Shown here piece by piece: positions 25,437-34,494 of a DNA stretch of 64,000 bases. Below the pieces are notes generated by a model that had not been told where the DNA came from, did no database searches, and saw only the letters and a program-made list of their open reading frames with translations. Positions within the stretch are counted from its first letter, which is position 1. The number at the start of each line of letters is the position of its first letter. This DNA is from HK1 sp965202875 (GTDB lineage Bacteria; Pseudomonadota; Gammaproteobacteria; HK1): the NCBI GenBank assembly GCA_965202875.1, contig OZ241870.1:3162001-3226000 (forward strand). The letters are read 5' to 3'. Position numbers and translations under genes: made by a program.

Positions 25437-26165
25437 TCAAGAACATCTGCGCGCATGAAAATCCCACCAACTATGCATTGTTTGACTAGCAATATTACGA
25501 TTCAATGCCTGGATCGAAACGAAGAAGGCGGCGATTGCATCTACATCGTGCCATTCACCTGCGCTTTCCTCGCCGAACGGACCGCTGGAACCTGAATGAA
25601 ACTTGTAGTCGATCGACTTGCCATGAATGGCAGGACGCGGGGTCATCCAATCAAAATAGTAAGATTGGTTGATCAGTTTGAAGCGTTCATAACCCATCGC
25701 CCGCATGATGCCGAGGTGCCAAACGGCAGTCGCCTCGATACTTAAATATTTCGGCCTGCAAGTACTGTTCATCAGACCTAAGAGCACGTTAATGTCTTCA
25801 CCTTCTATGTCAATTTTGCAATAAAAGAGATTCTCACCATAGAGATCAAAGAAGTCTTGTGCCTGTATTCCTGGTACTTCTAAACAGCGCAATTCTTTTC
25901 CGTCTCGACCGGCGATATGTTTGTGGACGGAGGGCCAGTCGGTCTTCCGGTCATTCACATACAATTTCACCGGCCCTTTGCTGGTGCCGATGGCGGCATG
26001 GATCAGGGTGAGCCGGCCTTGCTCGATCTCGTCGGCGAAACGCTGCCGGGCGGCTTGTACGAGCTCGGGGTTGGCCTCAACGGCAATAACATTGAAACCT
26101 TTTTTCAAATAGAAATCCGTATCCTGGCCGTCGTGCAGGCCGATGTCTGCAATCAAGTCAGCCAT
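25437..26165 (-). CDS. FkbM-family methyltransferase
   Basis: A 242-residue protein; ATG at 26165 follows GAGGAAT. The SAM-binding N-terminus reads 'LIADIGLHDGQDTDFYLKKG' and 'VIAVEANPELVQAARQRF'. The FkbM signature continues with 'FYCKIDIEGEDINVLLGL' and 'PKYLSIEATAV'. FkbM-type enzymes O-methylate sugars or polyketides; here a sugar of the surface glycan is the likely substrate. It stands between the GT2 pseudogene and the Wzm/Wzt exporter, all transcribed leftward. Confidence 0.87.
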   Translation of the reverse strand: MADLIADIGLHDGQDTDFYLKKGFNVIAVEANPELVQAARQRFADEIEQGRLTLIHAAIGTSKGPVKLYVNDRKTDWPSVHKHIAGRDGKELRCLEVPGIQAQDFFDLYGENLFYCKIDIEGEDINVLLGLMNSTCRPKYLSIEATAVWHLGIMRAMGYERFKLINQSYYFDWMTPRPAIHGKSIDYKFHSGSSGPFGEESAGEWHDVDAIAAFFVSIQALNRNIASQTMHSWWDFHARRCS

Positions 26166-26300
26166 GCGATATTCCTCGGTTCGCGGTTGTAATGCGATTA
26201 AAACATCCGGAAGAGCGGTTCACCGCCTTCTGTTCGGTATACCGCCTCGACGACGTTTCCAATGGAGGAGCAACGCCGGACAACCTTCCGGATTCATTGT

Positions 26301-27059
26301 TCACCGGTCCGCCCGCCCATACTCCCGCAGCACCTCCCCGATCGGCCCGAACGCCCGGACCCGGCCGGAATCGAGCAGCACTCCCGTGGCGCAGGTGCGT
26401 TCGAGCAGCGCGGGGTTGTGGGAGGCGAGCACCAGGATGCCGGCCCGGGCCACGAATCCTTCCAGCCGGCCCTCCGCCTTCTCGACGAAGGCCGCGTCGC
26501 CGACCCCGATCCACTCGTCCATCAGCAGGATCTCGGGCTCGATGCAGGTGCACACCGCGAAGGCGAGCCGCAGCTTCATGCCGGCCGAGTAGGTGTGCAC
26601 CGGCATCGCCAGGTAGTCGCCGAGCTCGGTGAATGCCGCGATCTCGTCCCTCCGTTCCCGAACCTCCCCCGGAGCGAGCCCCAGGAACATCCCCCGCACC
26701 ATGATGTTCTCGTAGCCCGTCGCACCGGGGTCGATACCGAGCGATATGTCGAACAGCGAGGCCACCCGCCCCTGGCGCCTCACCCGCCCCCGCGTCGGCT
26801 GGTAGACGCCCGCGAGCACCCGCAGCAGGGTCGTCTTTCCCGAGCCGTTGGCGCCGATCAGCCCGATCCGGTCGCCGCGCCCGAGCGCAAGGTTCACGTC
26901 CTCCAGCGCACGCACCGACAGGCGGTTTCCGGCGTTGCGCCCGATGCGGCCGCCCGTGCTCTTGCGCAGCAGGTCGTTCTTCAGGGAGCGGGAGTCCGCG
27001 CTGTACACCGGGAAATCGACGGTGACGCCGGCGAGCTGGAGGCGGGTGTCGGTGCTCAT
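26301..27059 (-). CDS. wzt: Polysaccharide ABC exporter ATP-binding protein
   Basis: A 252-residue ATPase. Walker A 'GLIGANGSGKTTLLRVLAG', signature 'TYSAGMKLRLAFAV', Walker B 'PEILLMDEWIGVGD' and switch 'LVLASHNPALL' are all intact. It lacks the C-terminal carbohydrate-binding extension of long Wzt proteins, so it resembles the short KpsT/Wzt type that does not recognise a terminal sugar cap. The start overlaps the wzm stop (ATGA). Together they would export the completed polysaccharide across the inner membrane. Confidence 0.93.
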   Translation of the reverse strand: MSTDTRLQLAGVTVDFPVYSADSRSLKNDLLRKSTGGRIGRNAGNRLSVRALEDVNLALGRGDRIGLIGANGSGKTTLLRVLAGVYQPTRGRVRRQGRVASLFDISLGIDPGATGYENIMVRGMFLGLAPGEVRERRDEIAAFTELGDYLAMPVHTYSAGMKLRLAFAVCTCIEPEILLMDEWIGVGDAAFVEKAEGRLEGFVARAGILVLASHNPALLERTCATGVLLDSGRVRAFGPIGEVLREYGRADR

Positions 27060-28075
27060 GCCCAGTACGCGATCCGCCAGCGGTAGCGGCGGTACATGAG
27101 GAGCGTCACCAGCCAGCCGCCGAGGGTGATGCCCACCGCCGCGAGCCAGGAGACGAGCCCCGGCGCCTGCCCGAGCGACGGCGCCCGCACCAGCTCCACG
27201 AGATGGAAGAATGGATTGAGGTCCAATACGAACGCGCGGTCGGGCAGCAGCTCGGGCTTCCAGATGATCGGCGTCAGGAAGAAGGCGACCTGCACGACGC
27301 TGGCCACGATCTGGGGAACGTCCCGGAAGCGGGCCGAGACCAAGCCGAGCAGCAGCCCCATCCACACGCCGTTCAGGCAGAGCAGGGCAAGGCCCGGCAG
27401 GACCAGAAGCCCGGTCCAGCCCGGCTGGATGGAGAAGATGACGGCCGCGGCGACGTAGATGGCGACGTTGTGCGCGAAGACGATGAGGTTGCGCCACACC
27501 ACGCGGTACACGTGGACCGACAGGGGCAGGCTCACCTGCTTGATGATGCCCTCGGCGCCGATGAACGCGGCGCAGCCTTCGGTGATCAGGCCGGAGAGCA
27601 ACCCCCAGATGATCAGGCCGGCGGCGACGAAGGGGAGGTAGTCCGCGACGTCCATCCTGAACAGCCCGGCGTACAGCACGCCCAGCCCCCCCACCAGCGC
27701 CCCCATGCTGATGGTGAGCCAGAACGGACCGAGCGTGGAGCGGCGATAGCGCTGGCGGACGTCCTGCCAGCCGAGCATCCCCCACAGGCGAAAGGCGCAC
27801 GCGCCCTCGACGACGTCCTGGAGGGCAAGCGCGGTCTGCGAGGGTGGCAGCGGCGTGGAGGATGCGGGAGCGAGCCCCGGTACGTCCTCGCCGGAGGCTG
27901 CCGCCCCGCCGCCGCCGGTCGCGGCCGGAGGGGCGTCCGTACAGGCTGGCAGCGTTTGCAATGGTGCCTCCTTCATCGCCGCGCGGGCGAGCGTCGCCGT
28001 GGAACCGGGACGTCGCGGGCATCCCGTCACCCGAATGCCGAAAATGCGGGATCGCTCCGTGCCTCATGGGAATGA
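26701..28075. repeat. Duplicated exporter segment (second copy 31478-32850)
   Basis: About 1.37 kb covering the 5' half of wzt, all of wzm and ~100 bp upstream occurs twice in the same orientation with only scattered substitutions and small indels. The upstream ends diverge after GAATGATAAC. Confidence 0.93.
27056..27976 (-). CDS. wzm: Polysaccharide ABC exporter permease
   Basis: A 306-residue protein. The N-terminal ~60 residues are a Pro/Ala/Gly-rich cytoplasmic leader; the ABC-2 permease follows with 'LWGMLGWQDVRQRYRRSTLGPFW', 'YLPFVAAGLIIWGLLSGLI', 'GIIKQVSLPLSVHVYRVVWRNL' and five to six hydrophobic helices. 'LDLNPFFHLVELVRAP' is a typical Wzm/KpsM stretch. It pairs with the overlapping wzt. 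The ATG at 27976 lacks a clear ribosome site, and the second copy has GTG here. Confidence 0.9.
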   Translation of the reverse strand: MKEAPLQTLPACTDAPPAATGGGGAAASGEDVPGLAPASSTPLPPSQTALALQDVVEGACAFRLWGMLGWQDVRQRYRRSTLGPFWLTISMGALVGGLGVLYAGLFRMDVADYLPFVAAGLIIWGLLSGLITEGCAAFIGAEGIIKQVSLPLSVHVYRVVWRNLIVFAHNVAIYVAAAVIFSIQPGWTGLLVLPGLALLCLNGVWMGLLLGLVSARFRDVPQIVASVVQVAFFLTPIIWKPELLPDRAFVLDLNPFFHLVELVRAPSLGQAPGLVSWLAAVGITLGGWLVTLLMYRRYRWRIAYWA

Positions 28076-28110
28076 TAACGAAGCAAGTGGCTTCAATCCA
28101 ACCTGCACCC

Positions 28111-28246
28111 GAACCCCGAACCTGAACCTGCAACGGGATGCGGTTCGGAAACCGCCGTGCTCACGGAACGCCCTGACGAGGCCGGCCCGGTGCGCCGGCG
28201 TACGTCGGGACTTTCGATTACTGCGCTGCTCCGGGATTTGCGGCCT
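28111..28246. repeat. Left flank of ATPase copy E (matches 3575-3710)
   Basis: Near-identical to the left flank of copy A, including the flippase-derived TACGTCGGGACTTTCGATTA. The match starts at GAACCCCGAACC and continues into the ATPase 3' end. Confidence 0.85.
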
Positions 28247-30014
28247 ACGCCTCCACCGCCTCGCACCCCGCCAGCTCCCAGCCGTGGAACACCACCGCCA
28301 GCCCCACGTGCCGCACCGAGGGCGCGAGACGCCGCAGCCCCTCGTCCGCCAGATAACCTGCAAGCTGCTCCCGCGCCCCGCGCAGCGTCTCCGCCACCAC
28401 CGAGGCATCCACCCGTTCGCTCCGCTTCAGGTACTTCACCTCGACGACGTACCCGTACCCGATGTCCGGGTACTGCGCCACGAAGGGCTCCAGGTACAGG
28501 TCCGCGTAGCCCTTGTTCAGCTCACGCTCGGTGTGGATGACGAACTGACCCACCACGCTGAAGTGTGCGGCCAGGAACGCCTGCACCACCTTCTCCCCGT
28601 CGAGGTAGTCCCGAATCCCCGTCTGCCCGGCAATGGCCGTCGCGATGTGCTCGACTGCCGGGCGCCATTCGCCCTTGTAGGCCATTCTCCTGACCAGGCG
28701 CGAGAAGTGGTGGTGGCTCACCGAGAACACCCCCACGTCCCGGTACGCCCTGCGCAGGTACCCGTACATCAGACGCCGCACCGTCTGGTTCGGAATGCCC
28801 AGCCGCACCGCGCCCCCCGACACCCCGCGGATGCTCAGCAGCCCGAAGTAGTACAGCAGGGACAGGAAGTTCTCCGGATCGTCGAGCCGATCCAGGGGGA
28901 AGCCGAGATTCAGGTCGGCCTCCGTCTCCCCCTCGCCGATGAGGTGGCGCAGCAGGTCGAAGTTGCCGTTGAGCTGCCTCGCGCCCGCGCTGACCCGTTG
29001 ATTCACCAGCAGCAGGTGGCGCAGCTTCGTGTAGTCGATGCGAATGTTGGGGTCGATGAGGTCGTCCGGCATCGGCTTGTTCGGGATGGAATCCTTCAGG
29101 TAGTGGAGCACCATGTCGGTGTTGTAGAGGTCACCGGTGGCGGTCTTGGCGAAGCGGTAGCCGTTGTACCACTCGCGCATCACGGCAAGGGCCGCATCCA
29201 CGTCCTGGTTGAACGCGCCGCGGTCCCGGTAGAGCTCCAGAAGGCCCCGCACCTCCGCTTCGGTGAAGCCGAGCATCCCGTTGAGTTCCGGCTTCAGGGT
29301 GACGTTGCGCCCGATGTTGAAGCCGCTGGTGACGTCGTCCATGGTGATGGGCGAGACCCCGGTGATGAACAGTCGTTCGAGGCCGCCCGCCTCGCCGGTC
29401 CCGGCCTTCAGGGCGGCGAAGAAGTTGCGGTAGAACCCTCCGCCGTGGGTGAAGGACTCGTACGCCTCCCGTCCCCGGTGGACCAGCACCGTGTTGGCGA
29501 AGTTGTCGTACTCGTCGATGAGGATGTAGAGCGGGATGCCGTGCCCGCCGGCGTACTTGAACAGCTCGCGTAGCTTGCCGTCGATGGCGGACGGGGCGAG
29601 GATGCGCCGGAGCGCCACTTCGGGAAACAGGTCCGGATGCCGCTCCAGCGCGTGGCGGAGATCGATGAGGCAGTATTCCTGGAAGCGATCTTCCAGGGTC
29701 TCCAGCTTGTCGTCGAAGGCGGAGAAGTCGAAGCGCACCACGACGTAGCGCCCGCGCTCGGCGGTGGGGGAGCGCCCGATGTCGGTGCCCCCGAACAGAC
29801 CCTCGAACTCGTGCGCCCAGTGCCGCCCGTAGTAGCACTCCAAGAGCGTCAGCCAGCAGGACTTGCCGAAGCGCCGGGGGCGGATGAAGAAGGCGTAGCG
29901 CTCGTCTTCCAGAGGACACAGGTACCGGGTCTTGTCCACGTACAGCCAGCCGTTCCTGCGGATGCGCGGGAAGGACATCTCGCCGTAGGGGATGCGCGGC
30001 CAGGGGGTGGTCAC
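28245..30014 (-). CDS. AAA-ATPase-like / PD-(D/E)XK nuclease-domain protein, copy E
   Basis: A 589-residue protein colinear with copy D over its whole length (GTG start at 30014, 'VTTPWPRIPYGEMSFPRIRR'). 'RPRRFGKSCWLTLLE', 'LYILIDEYDNFANT', 'KGYADLYLEPF' and 'YVVEVKYLKR' are intact, and it ends 'AVEA'. Small differences from D are scattered, so duplication is not very recent or gene conversion is partial. Divergent from intact Rpn copy E. It sits directly upstream of the wzm promoter region, separating the exporter from whatever preceded it. Confidence 0.88.
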   Translation of the reverse strand: MTTPWPRIPYGEMSFPRIRRNGWLYVDKTRYLCPLEDERYAFFIRPRRFGKSCWLTLLECYYGRHWAHEFEGLFGGTDIGRSPTAERGRYVVVRFDFSAFDDKLETLEDRFQEYCLIDLRHALERHPDLFPEVALRRILAPSAIDGKLRELFKYAGGHGIPLYILIDEYDNFANTVLVHRGREAYESFTHGGGFYRNFFAALKAGTGEAGGLERLFITGVSPITMDDVTSGFNIGRNVTLKPELNGMLGFTEAEVRGLLELYRDRGAFNQDVDAALAVMREWYNGYRFAKTATGDLYNTDMVLHYLKDSIPNKPMPDDLIDPNIRIDYTKLRHLLLVNQRVSAGARQLNGNFDLLRHLIGEGETEADLNLGFPLDRLDDPENFLSLLYYFGLLSIRGVSGGAVRLGIPNQTVRRLMYGYLRRAYRDVGVFSVSHHHFSRLVRRMAYKGEWRPAVEHIATAIAGQTGIRDYLDGEKVVQAFLAAHFSVVGQFVIHTERELNKGYADLYLEPFVAQYPDIGYGYVVEVKYLKRSERVDASVVAETLRGAREQLAGYLADEGLRRLAPSVRHVGLAVVFHGWELAGCEAVEA

Positions 30015-30240
30015 TTCGGGAACCCCGCTTCCGTGAAATCGGCGGCTTCGAGAGACTGCATCCACCTTGACCCGGCCCGCGAACCATGAGGCGGCGCATG
30101 GTAACCCGAAAGCAAGGTGCACTTCCGGCGTTCGTCGCCTTCGTCGTGCCCCCCCGCGCCGCACCTCGGGCGCACGGCCTACAACGGTCGGCACCGGGGG
30201 CGCATCCGGCCCGCCCCGCCGCCGGGCTACGCTGGCCTCC

Positions 30241-31254
30241 ATGCAGGACCCGAACTACAAACGCCTCTTCTCCTTCCCCCGCATGGTCGAGGACCTCCTG
30301 CGCGCCTTCCTCCCCGGAGAGGTCCTCGCCGAGCTCGACTTCTCCACCCTCCGGAAGCTCCCCGCCGAATACGTCAGCGACGAACTGCTCCAACGCCACG
30401 GCGACTGCGTGTGGCGGATACACCGGCGCGGGCGGTGGCTGTACCTGCTGGTGCTGCTGGAGTTCCAGTCCACCGACGAGCCGCGCATGGCGCTGCGCAT
30501 CCTCACCTACACGAGCCTCCTGTACCAGGAGCTGGTGCGCAGCGATGCGCTGGAGGCGCGGGAACGGCTGCCGGCGGTGCTGCCGGTGGTGCTCTACACC
30601 GGGGCGGCGCGGTGGCGGGCGGCGGTGGAGGTGGGGGAGTTGATTGCGCCGGTGGGGCCGGAGCTGGCGCCGTACCAGCCCTCGCAGCGGTACCTCGTGG
30701 TTGACGAGCGGCACGCGGGTGCGGAGGATTTGCCGGGGAGGAACCTGATGGGGGCGGTGTTGGGGTTGGAGCAGAGCCGCGGGCCGGAGGACTTGGTGCG
30801 GGTGGTCGAGAAGCTGGTGGAGTGGCTGCGTCACCCGCAGGATGGGGAGTTGAAGCGAGCGTTCACCGATTGGGTGTGGAGGCTGGCGAGGCATTTCGAG
30901 CCGGGGGAGGCGGAGCCGGCTCCGGTGCGGACCTTGGAGGGTGTGAGGATGACGCTGGAAGAGCGGGTGGCGGAGTGGCCCAAGCAGTGGCTTCAGGAAG
31001 GCATCAAGCAGGGCATCGAGCAGGGCATCGAGCAGGGCATCGAGCACGAACGGGCGCTGTTGTGCCGTCAAGCGGCGTCCCGGTTCGGGGAGGAGACCGC
31101 CGAGCATCTGTCGGGGGTGCTGGCTCGTATCGCGGACCCGGAAGGCTTGGCCGAGGTGGGCGAGTGGCTGGTACGTTGCGGGACGGGGAGCGAGCTTCTT
31201 GCCCGCGTGAGCCCGGCGGCCGGGGCGAACGAGCGTGGCGACCGGGAGGGGTAG
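30241..31254 (+). CDS. Rpn-family recombination-promoting nuclease / putative transposase, copy E
   Basis: A 337-residue protein, shorter than copy D by three GIEQ units plus one residue near the C-terminus. 'MQDPNYKRLFSFPRMVEDLL', 'LLEFQSTDEPRMALRIL' and 'RLPAVLPVVLYTG' carry the Rpn core, and 'SRFGEETAEHLSGV' the tail. It ends 'NERGDREG' followed by the conserved 3' spacer (CGTGCGTGGATAATCCCGTT). Paired divergently with ATPase copy E. Confidence 0.85.
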   Translation: MQDPNYKRLFSFPRMVEDLLRAFLPGEVLAELDFSTLRKLPAEYVSDELLQRHGDCVWRIHRRGRWLYLLVLLEFQSTDEPRMALRILTYTSLLYQELVRSDALEARERLPAVLPVVLYTGAARWRAAVEVGELIAPVGPELAPYQPSQRYLVVDERHAGAEDLPGRNLMGAVLGLEQSRGPEDLVRVVEKLVEWLRHPQDGELKRAFTDWVWRLARHFEPGEAEPAPVRTLEGVRMTLEERVAEWPKQWLQEGIKQGIEQGIEQGIEHERALLCRQAASRFGEETAEHLSGVLARIADPEGLAEVGEWLVRCGTGSELLARVSPAAGANERGDREG

Positions 31255-31328
31255 CGTGCGTGGATAATCCCGTTGCAGGGGGAGGCGGCCCGCGTCCGGT
31301 ACGGTGTTCCGGGAGGAGCGGGGAGTCC

Positions 31329-31477
31329 ATGTTGTGGGCGGTGCCTTCGTGGTCCTGACCGAGGCGCTCATGCTTGGCGCCGCACCACTGAGGCCGTGGC
31401 TGTCGCTCGCCGCCGGTACGCTGGCGACGGCCCTCCCCGTTGCACCGGGGTATGTCGGGACATTCGATCCCGGATTA
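31329..31477 (+). pseudogene. Flippase gene fragment 3' of Rpn copy E
   Basis: It matches flippase positions about 7630-7770, as at 12245-12412, then ends at GGGACATTCGAT, where it joins the truncated second wzt. The joint marks a recombination breakpoint. Confidence 0.8.
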
Positions 31478-31835
31478 TGATGTTCTCGTAGCCCGTCGCA
31501 CCGGGGTCGATACCGAGCGATATGTCGAACAGCGAGGCCACCCGCCCCTGGCGCCTCACCCGCCCCCGCGTCGGCTGGTAGACGCCCGCGAGCACCCGCA
31601 GCAGGGTCGTCTTTCCCGAGCCGTTGGCGCCGATCAGCCCGATCCGGTCGCCGCGCCCGAGCGCAAGGTTCACGTCCTCCAGCGCACGCACCGACAGGCG
31701 GTTTCCGGCGTTGCGCCCGATGCGGCCGCCCGTGCTCTTGCGCAGCAGGTCGTTCTTCAGGGAGCGGGAGTCCGCGCTGTACACCGGGAAATCGACGGTG
31801 ACGCCGGCGAGCTGAAGGCGGGTGTCGGTGCTCAT
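31478..31835 (-). pseudogene. Truncated second wzt
   Basis: It encodes the first ~118 residues of Wzt including Walker A 'GANGSGKT', then breaks at 'GATGYENI' and runs into flippase-derived codons until a stop at 31368. The ABC signature, Walker B and H-loop are missing, so it cannot hydrolyse ATP. Confidence 0.9.
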
Positions 31836-32752
31836 GCCCAGTACGCGATCCGCCAGCGGTAGCGGCGGTACATGAGGAGCGTCACCAGCCAGCCGCCGAG
31901 GGTGATGCCCACCGCCGCGAGCCAGGAGACGAGCCCCGGCGCCTGCCCGAGCGACGGCGCCCGCACCAGCTCCACGAGATGGAAGAATGGATTGAGGTCC
32001 AATACGAACGCACGGTCGGGCAGCAGCTCGGGCTTCCAGATGATCGGCGTCAGAAAGAACGCGACCTGCACGACGCTGGCCACGATCTGGGGAACGTCCC
32101 GGAAGCGGGCCGAGACCAGGCCGAGCAGCAGCCCCATCCACACGCCGTTCAGGCAGAGCAGGGCAAGGCCCGGCAGGACCAGAAGCCCGGTCCAGCCCGG
32201 CTGGATGGAGAAGATGACGGCCGCGGCGACGTAGATGGCGACGTTGTGCGCGAAGACGATGAGGTTGCGCCACACCACGCGGTACACGTGGACCGACAGG
32301 GGCAGGCTCACCTGCTTGATGATGCCCTCGGCGCCGATGAACGCGGCGCAGCCTTCGGTGATCAGGCCGGAGAGCAACCCCCAGATGATCAGGCCGGCGG
32401 CGACGAAGGGGAGGTAGTCCGCGACGTCCATCCTGAACAGCCCGGCGTACAGCACGCCCAGCCCCCCCACCAGCGCCCCCATGCTGATGGTGAGCCAGAA
32501 CGGACCGAGGGTGGAGCGGCGATAGCGCTGGCGGACGTCCTGCCAGCCGAGCATCCCCCACAGGCGAAAGGCGCACGCGCCCTCGACGACGTCCCGGAGG
32601 GCAAGCGCGGTCTGCGAGGGTGGCAGCGGCGTGGAGGATGCGGGAGCGAGCCCCGGTACGTCCTCGCCGGAGGCTGCCGCCCCGCCGCCGCCGGTCGCGG
32701 CCGGAGGGGCGTCCGTACAGGCTGGCAGCGTTTGCAATGGTGCCTCCTTCAC
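31832..32752 (-). CDS. wzm: Second copy of the Wzm-type permease
   Basis: A 306-residue protein almost identical to the 27056-27976 permease; one visible change is 'ALALRDVVEG' for 'ALALQDVVEG'. The start codon is GTG where the first copy has ATG. Its own ATPase partner is truncated, so it could work only with the intact Wzt at 26301. Retention of an open frame suggests a recent duplication. Confidence 0.85.
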   Translation of the reverse strand: MKEAPLQTLPACTDAPPAATGGGGAAASGEDVPGLAPASSTPLPPSQTALALRDVVEGACAFRLWGMLGWQDVRQRYRRSTLGPFWLTISMGALVGGLGVLYAGLFRMDVADYLPFVAAGLIIWGLLSGLITEGCAAFIGAEGIIKQVSLPLSVHVYRVVWRNLIVFAHNVAIYVAAAVIFSIQPGWTGLLVLPGLALLCLNGVWMGLLLGLVSARFRDVPQIVASVVQVAFFLTPIIWKPELLPDRAFVLDLNPFFHLVELVRAPSLGQAPGLVSWLAAVGITLGGWLVTLLMYRRYRWRIAYWA

Positions 32753-33019
32753 CGCCGCGCGCGAGTGCCGCCGTGGAACCGGGACGTCGCGGGCATCCCG
32801 TCACCCGAATGCCGAAAATGCGGAATCACTCCGTGCCTTGTGGAATGATAACCCATCTTTGATCACTGGCAGCAATTCCCGCTAACACGAGGCAACAAGG
32901 CCGGATGCACGGCGCCACACCTGCCTTCGGCCGTGCCGAACAGGAATCGAGATCCATCAACCGTTGCCGGCCCAGGAGGTTCCGGCGCGGACGACGCCCC
33001 CCCACGGAGAACCACCGAC

Positions 33020-34483
33020 ATGTCCACCGTTCCAAACCGCTGCGATCTGCTGATCCACTCCGGCGACGTCATCGACGGCACGGGCGCGGCCCGCGTCCAC
33101 CTCGACGTTGCCGTCACCGGTGACCGGATCGTCGCCGTCGGCGACCACCTCGACCTGCACGTCGACGCGACCAGCAAGATCGACGCCTCGGGACTCGTCG
33201 TCGCGCCCGGGTTCATCGACGCGCATACCCACGACGACCGCGCGGTGCTCTCCGGGCCGGACATGACGCCGAAGATCAGCCAGGGGGTGACGTCGGTGGT
33301 CACCGGCAACTGCGGGGCCAGCCTCGCTCCGTTCGCGGGCCGCGAGCCGCCGCCGCCGATGAACCTGCTCGGCGACGCCTCGTGGTACCGGTTCCCGACC
33401 ATGCGCGAGTACATGGCCGCGGTCGAGGCGTCGCCTCCGGCGCTCAATCTCGCGCCGCTGGCCGGTCATACCGCGCTCCGGGCGGCGGCGATGGACGACG
33501 TCTACCGCGCCGCCACCCCGGCCGAGATCGCGCACATGGAGGCGTTGCTCGACGAGGCGCTGGAGGCGGGCTGCATCGGCATGAGCACCGGGCTCGCCTA
33601 TCCCCCCGCGGTGGAAGCCCCCACCGACGAGGTCGTGGCTCTGGCGAGCCGGCTCGCGGCGCACGGCGGCATCTACACGACCCACATGCGCGACGAGGGC
33701 GCCGGGGTCCTCGACTCGGTACGGGAGACGCTCGAGATCGGCGAGCGCGCCGGCGTCCCCGTGGTCATCTCGCACCACAAGTGCAGCGGCCGGGAGAGCT
33801 GGGGCCTGAGCCGGGAGACGCTCGCCGCGATCGTCCGGGCGCGTTCGAGGCAGAGCGTCGACCTCGACGTCTATCCCTACGTCGCAAGCTCGACGGTGCT
33901 GCTCACGGACTGGATCGCCGGGGCCGAGCGCGTGCTCGTGACCTGGTCGACGCCGCATCCGGAGTGCAAGGGGCGCGACTTCGAGAGCATTCGCTCCGAG
34001 TGGGGCTGCGGCGTCGAGGAAGCGGTGGAGCGGCTCAGCCCGGCCGGCGCGATCTACTTCAAGATGGACGAGGAGGACCTGCGGCGCATCCTGCGCTTCC
34101 AGGACGCGATGATCGGCTCCGACGGCCTCCCGCACGACACCTTCCCCCACCCCCGGCTGTGGGGCACGTTTCCCAGGGTGCTCGGCCATTACAGCCGCGA
34201 GCTCGGCCTGTTCTCCCTCGAAGAGGCGGTCCACCGCATGACCGGAGTGCCCGCGCGCGTCTTCGGCCTCGCCGGCCGCGGCGCAATCCGGGCCGGCGCC
34301 CTCGCGGACCTCGTGCTCTTCGACCCGGAGCAGGTCGCCGACGAGGCGGATTTCAGCGCCCCCACGCGCCCGGCCCGCGGGATCTACCAGGTCATCGTCA
34401 ACGGCAAGCAGGTCTGGCGCGGCGGCGAGTGGACCGGCGCAAAGCCCGGCCGGATCCTGCGGCGCAACGGGACCGAAGGCTGA
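33020..34483 (+). CDS. N-acyl-D-amino-acid deacylase (D-aminoacylase) family amidohydrolase
   Basis: A 487-residue protein of near-typical length. It starts with a beta-rich 'CDLLIHSGDVIDGTG' segment; metal-site motifs are 'GFIDAHTHDDRAVL', 'GNCGASLAPF', 'TTHMRDEG', 'VVISHHKCSG' and 'MIGSDGLPHDTFPHPRLWGTFPRVL'. It ends with the amidohydrolase 'ADLVLFDPEQVAD' and 'IVNGKQVWRGG'. The enzyme hydrolyses N-acyl-D-amino acids or related amides in the cytoplasm. It converges with the CoA-transferase gene (11 bp between stops). Confidence 0.9.
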   Translation: MSTVPNRCDLLIHSGDVIDGTGAARVHLDVAVTGDRIVAVGDHLDLHVDATSKIDASGLVVAPGFIDAHTHDDRAVLSGPDMTPKISQGVTSVVTGNCGASLAPFAGREPPPPMNLLGDASWYRFPTMREYMAAVEASPPALNLAPLAGHTALRAAAMDDVYRAATPAEIAHMEALLDEALEAGCIGMSTGLAYPPAVEAPTDEVVALASRLAAHGGIYTTHMRDEGAGVLDSVRETLEIGERAGVPVVISHHKCSGRESWGLSRETLAAIVRARSRQSVDLDVYPYVASSTVLLTDWIAGAERVLVTWSTPHPECKGRDFESIRSEWGCGVEEAVERLSPAGAIYFKMDEEDLRRILRFQDAMIGSDGLPHDTFPHPRLWGTFPRVLGHYSRELGLFSLEEAVHRMTGVPARVFGLAGRGAIRAGALADLVLFDPEQVADEADFSAPTRPARGIYQVIVNGKQVWRGGEWTGAKPGRILRRNGTEG

Positions 34484-34494
34484 ACGTACTCCCC

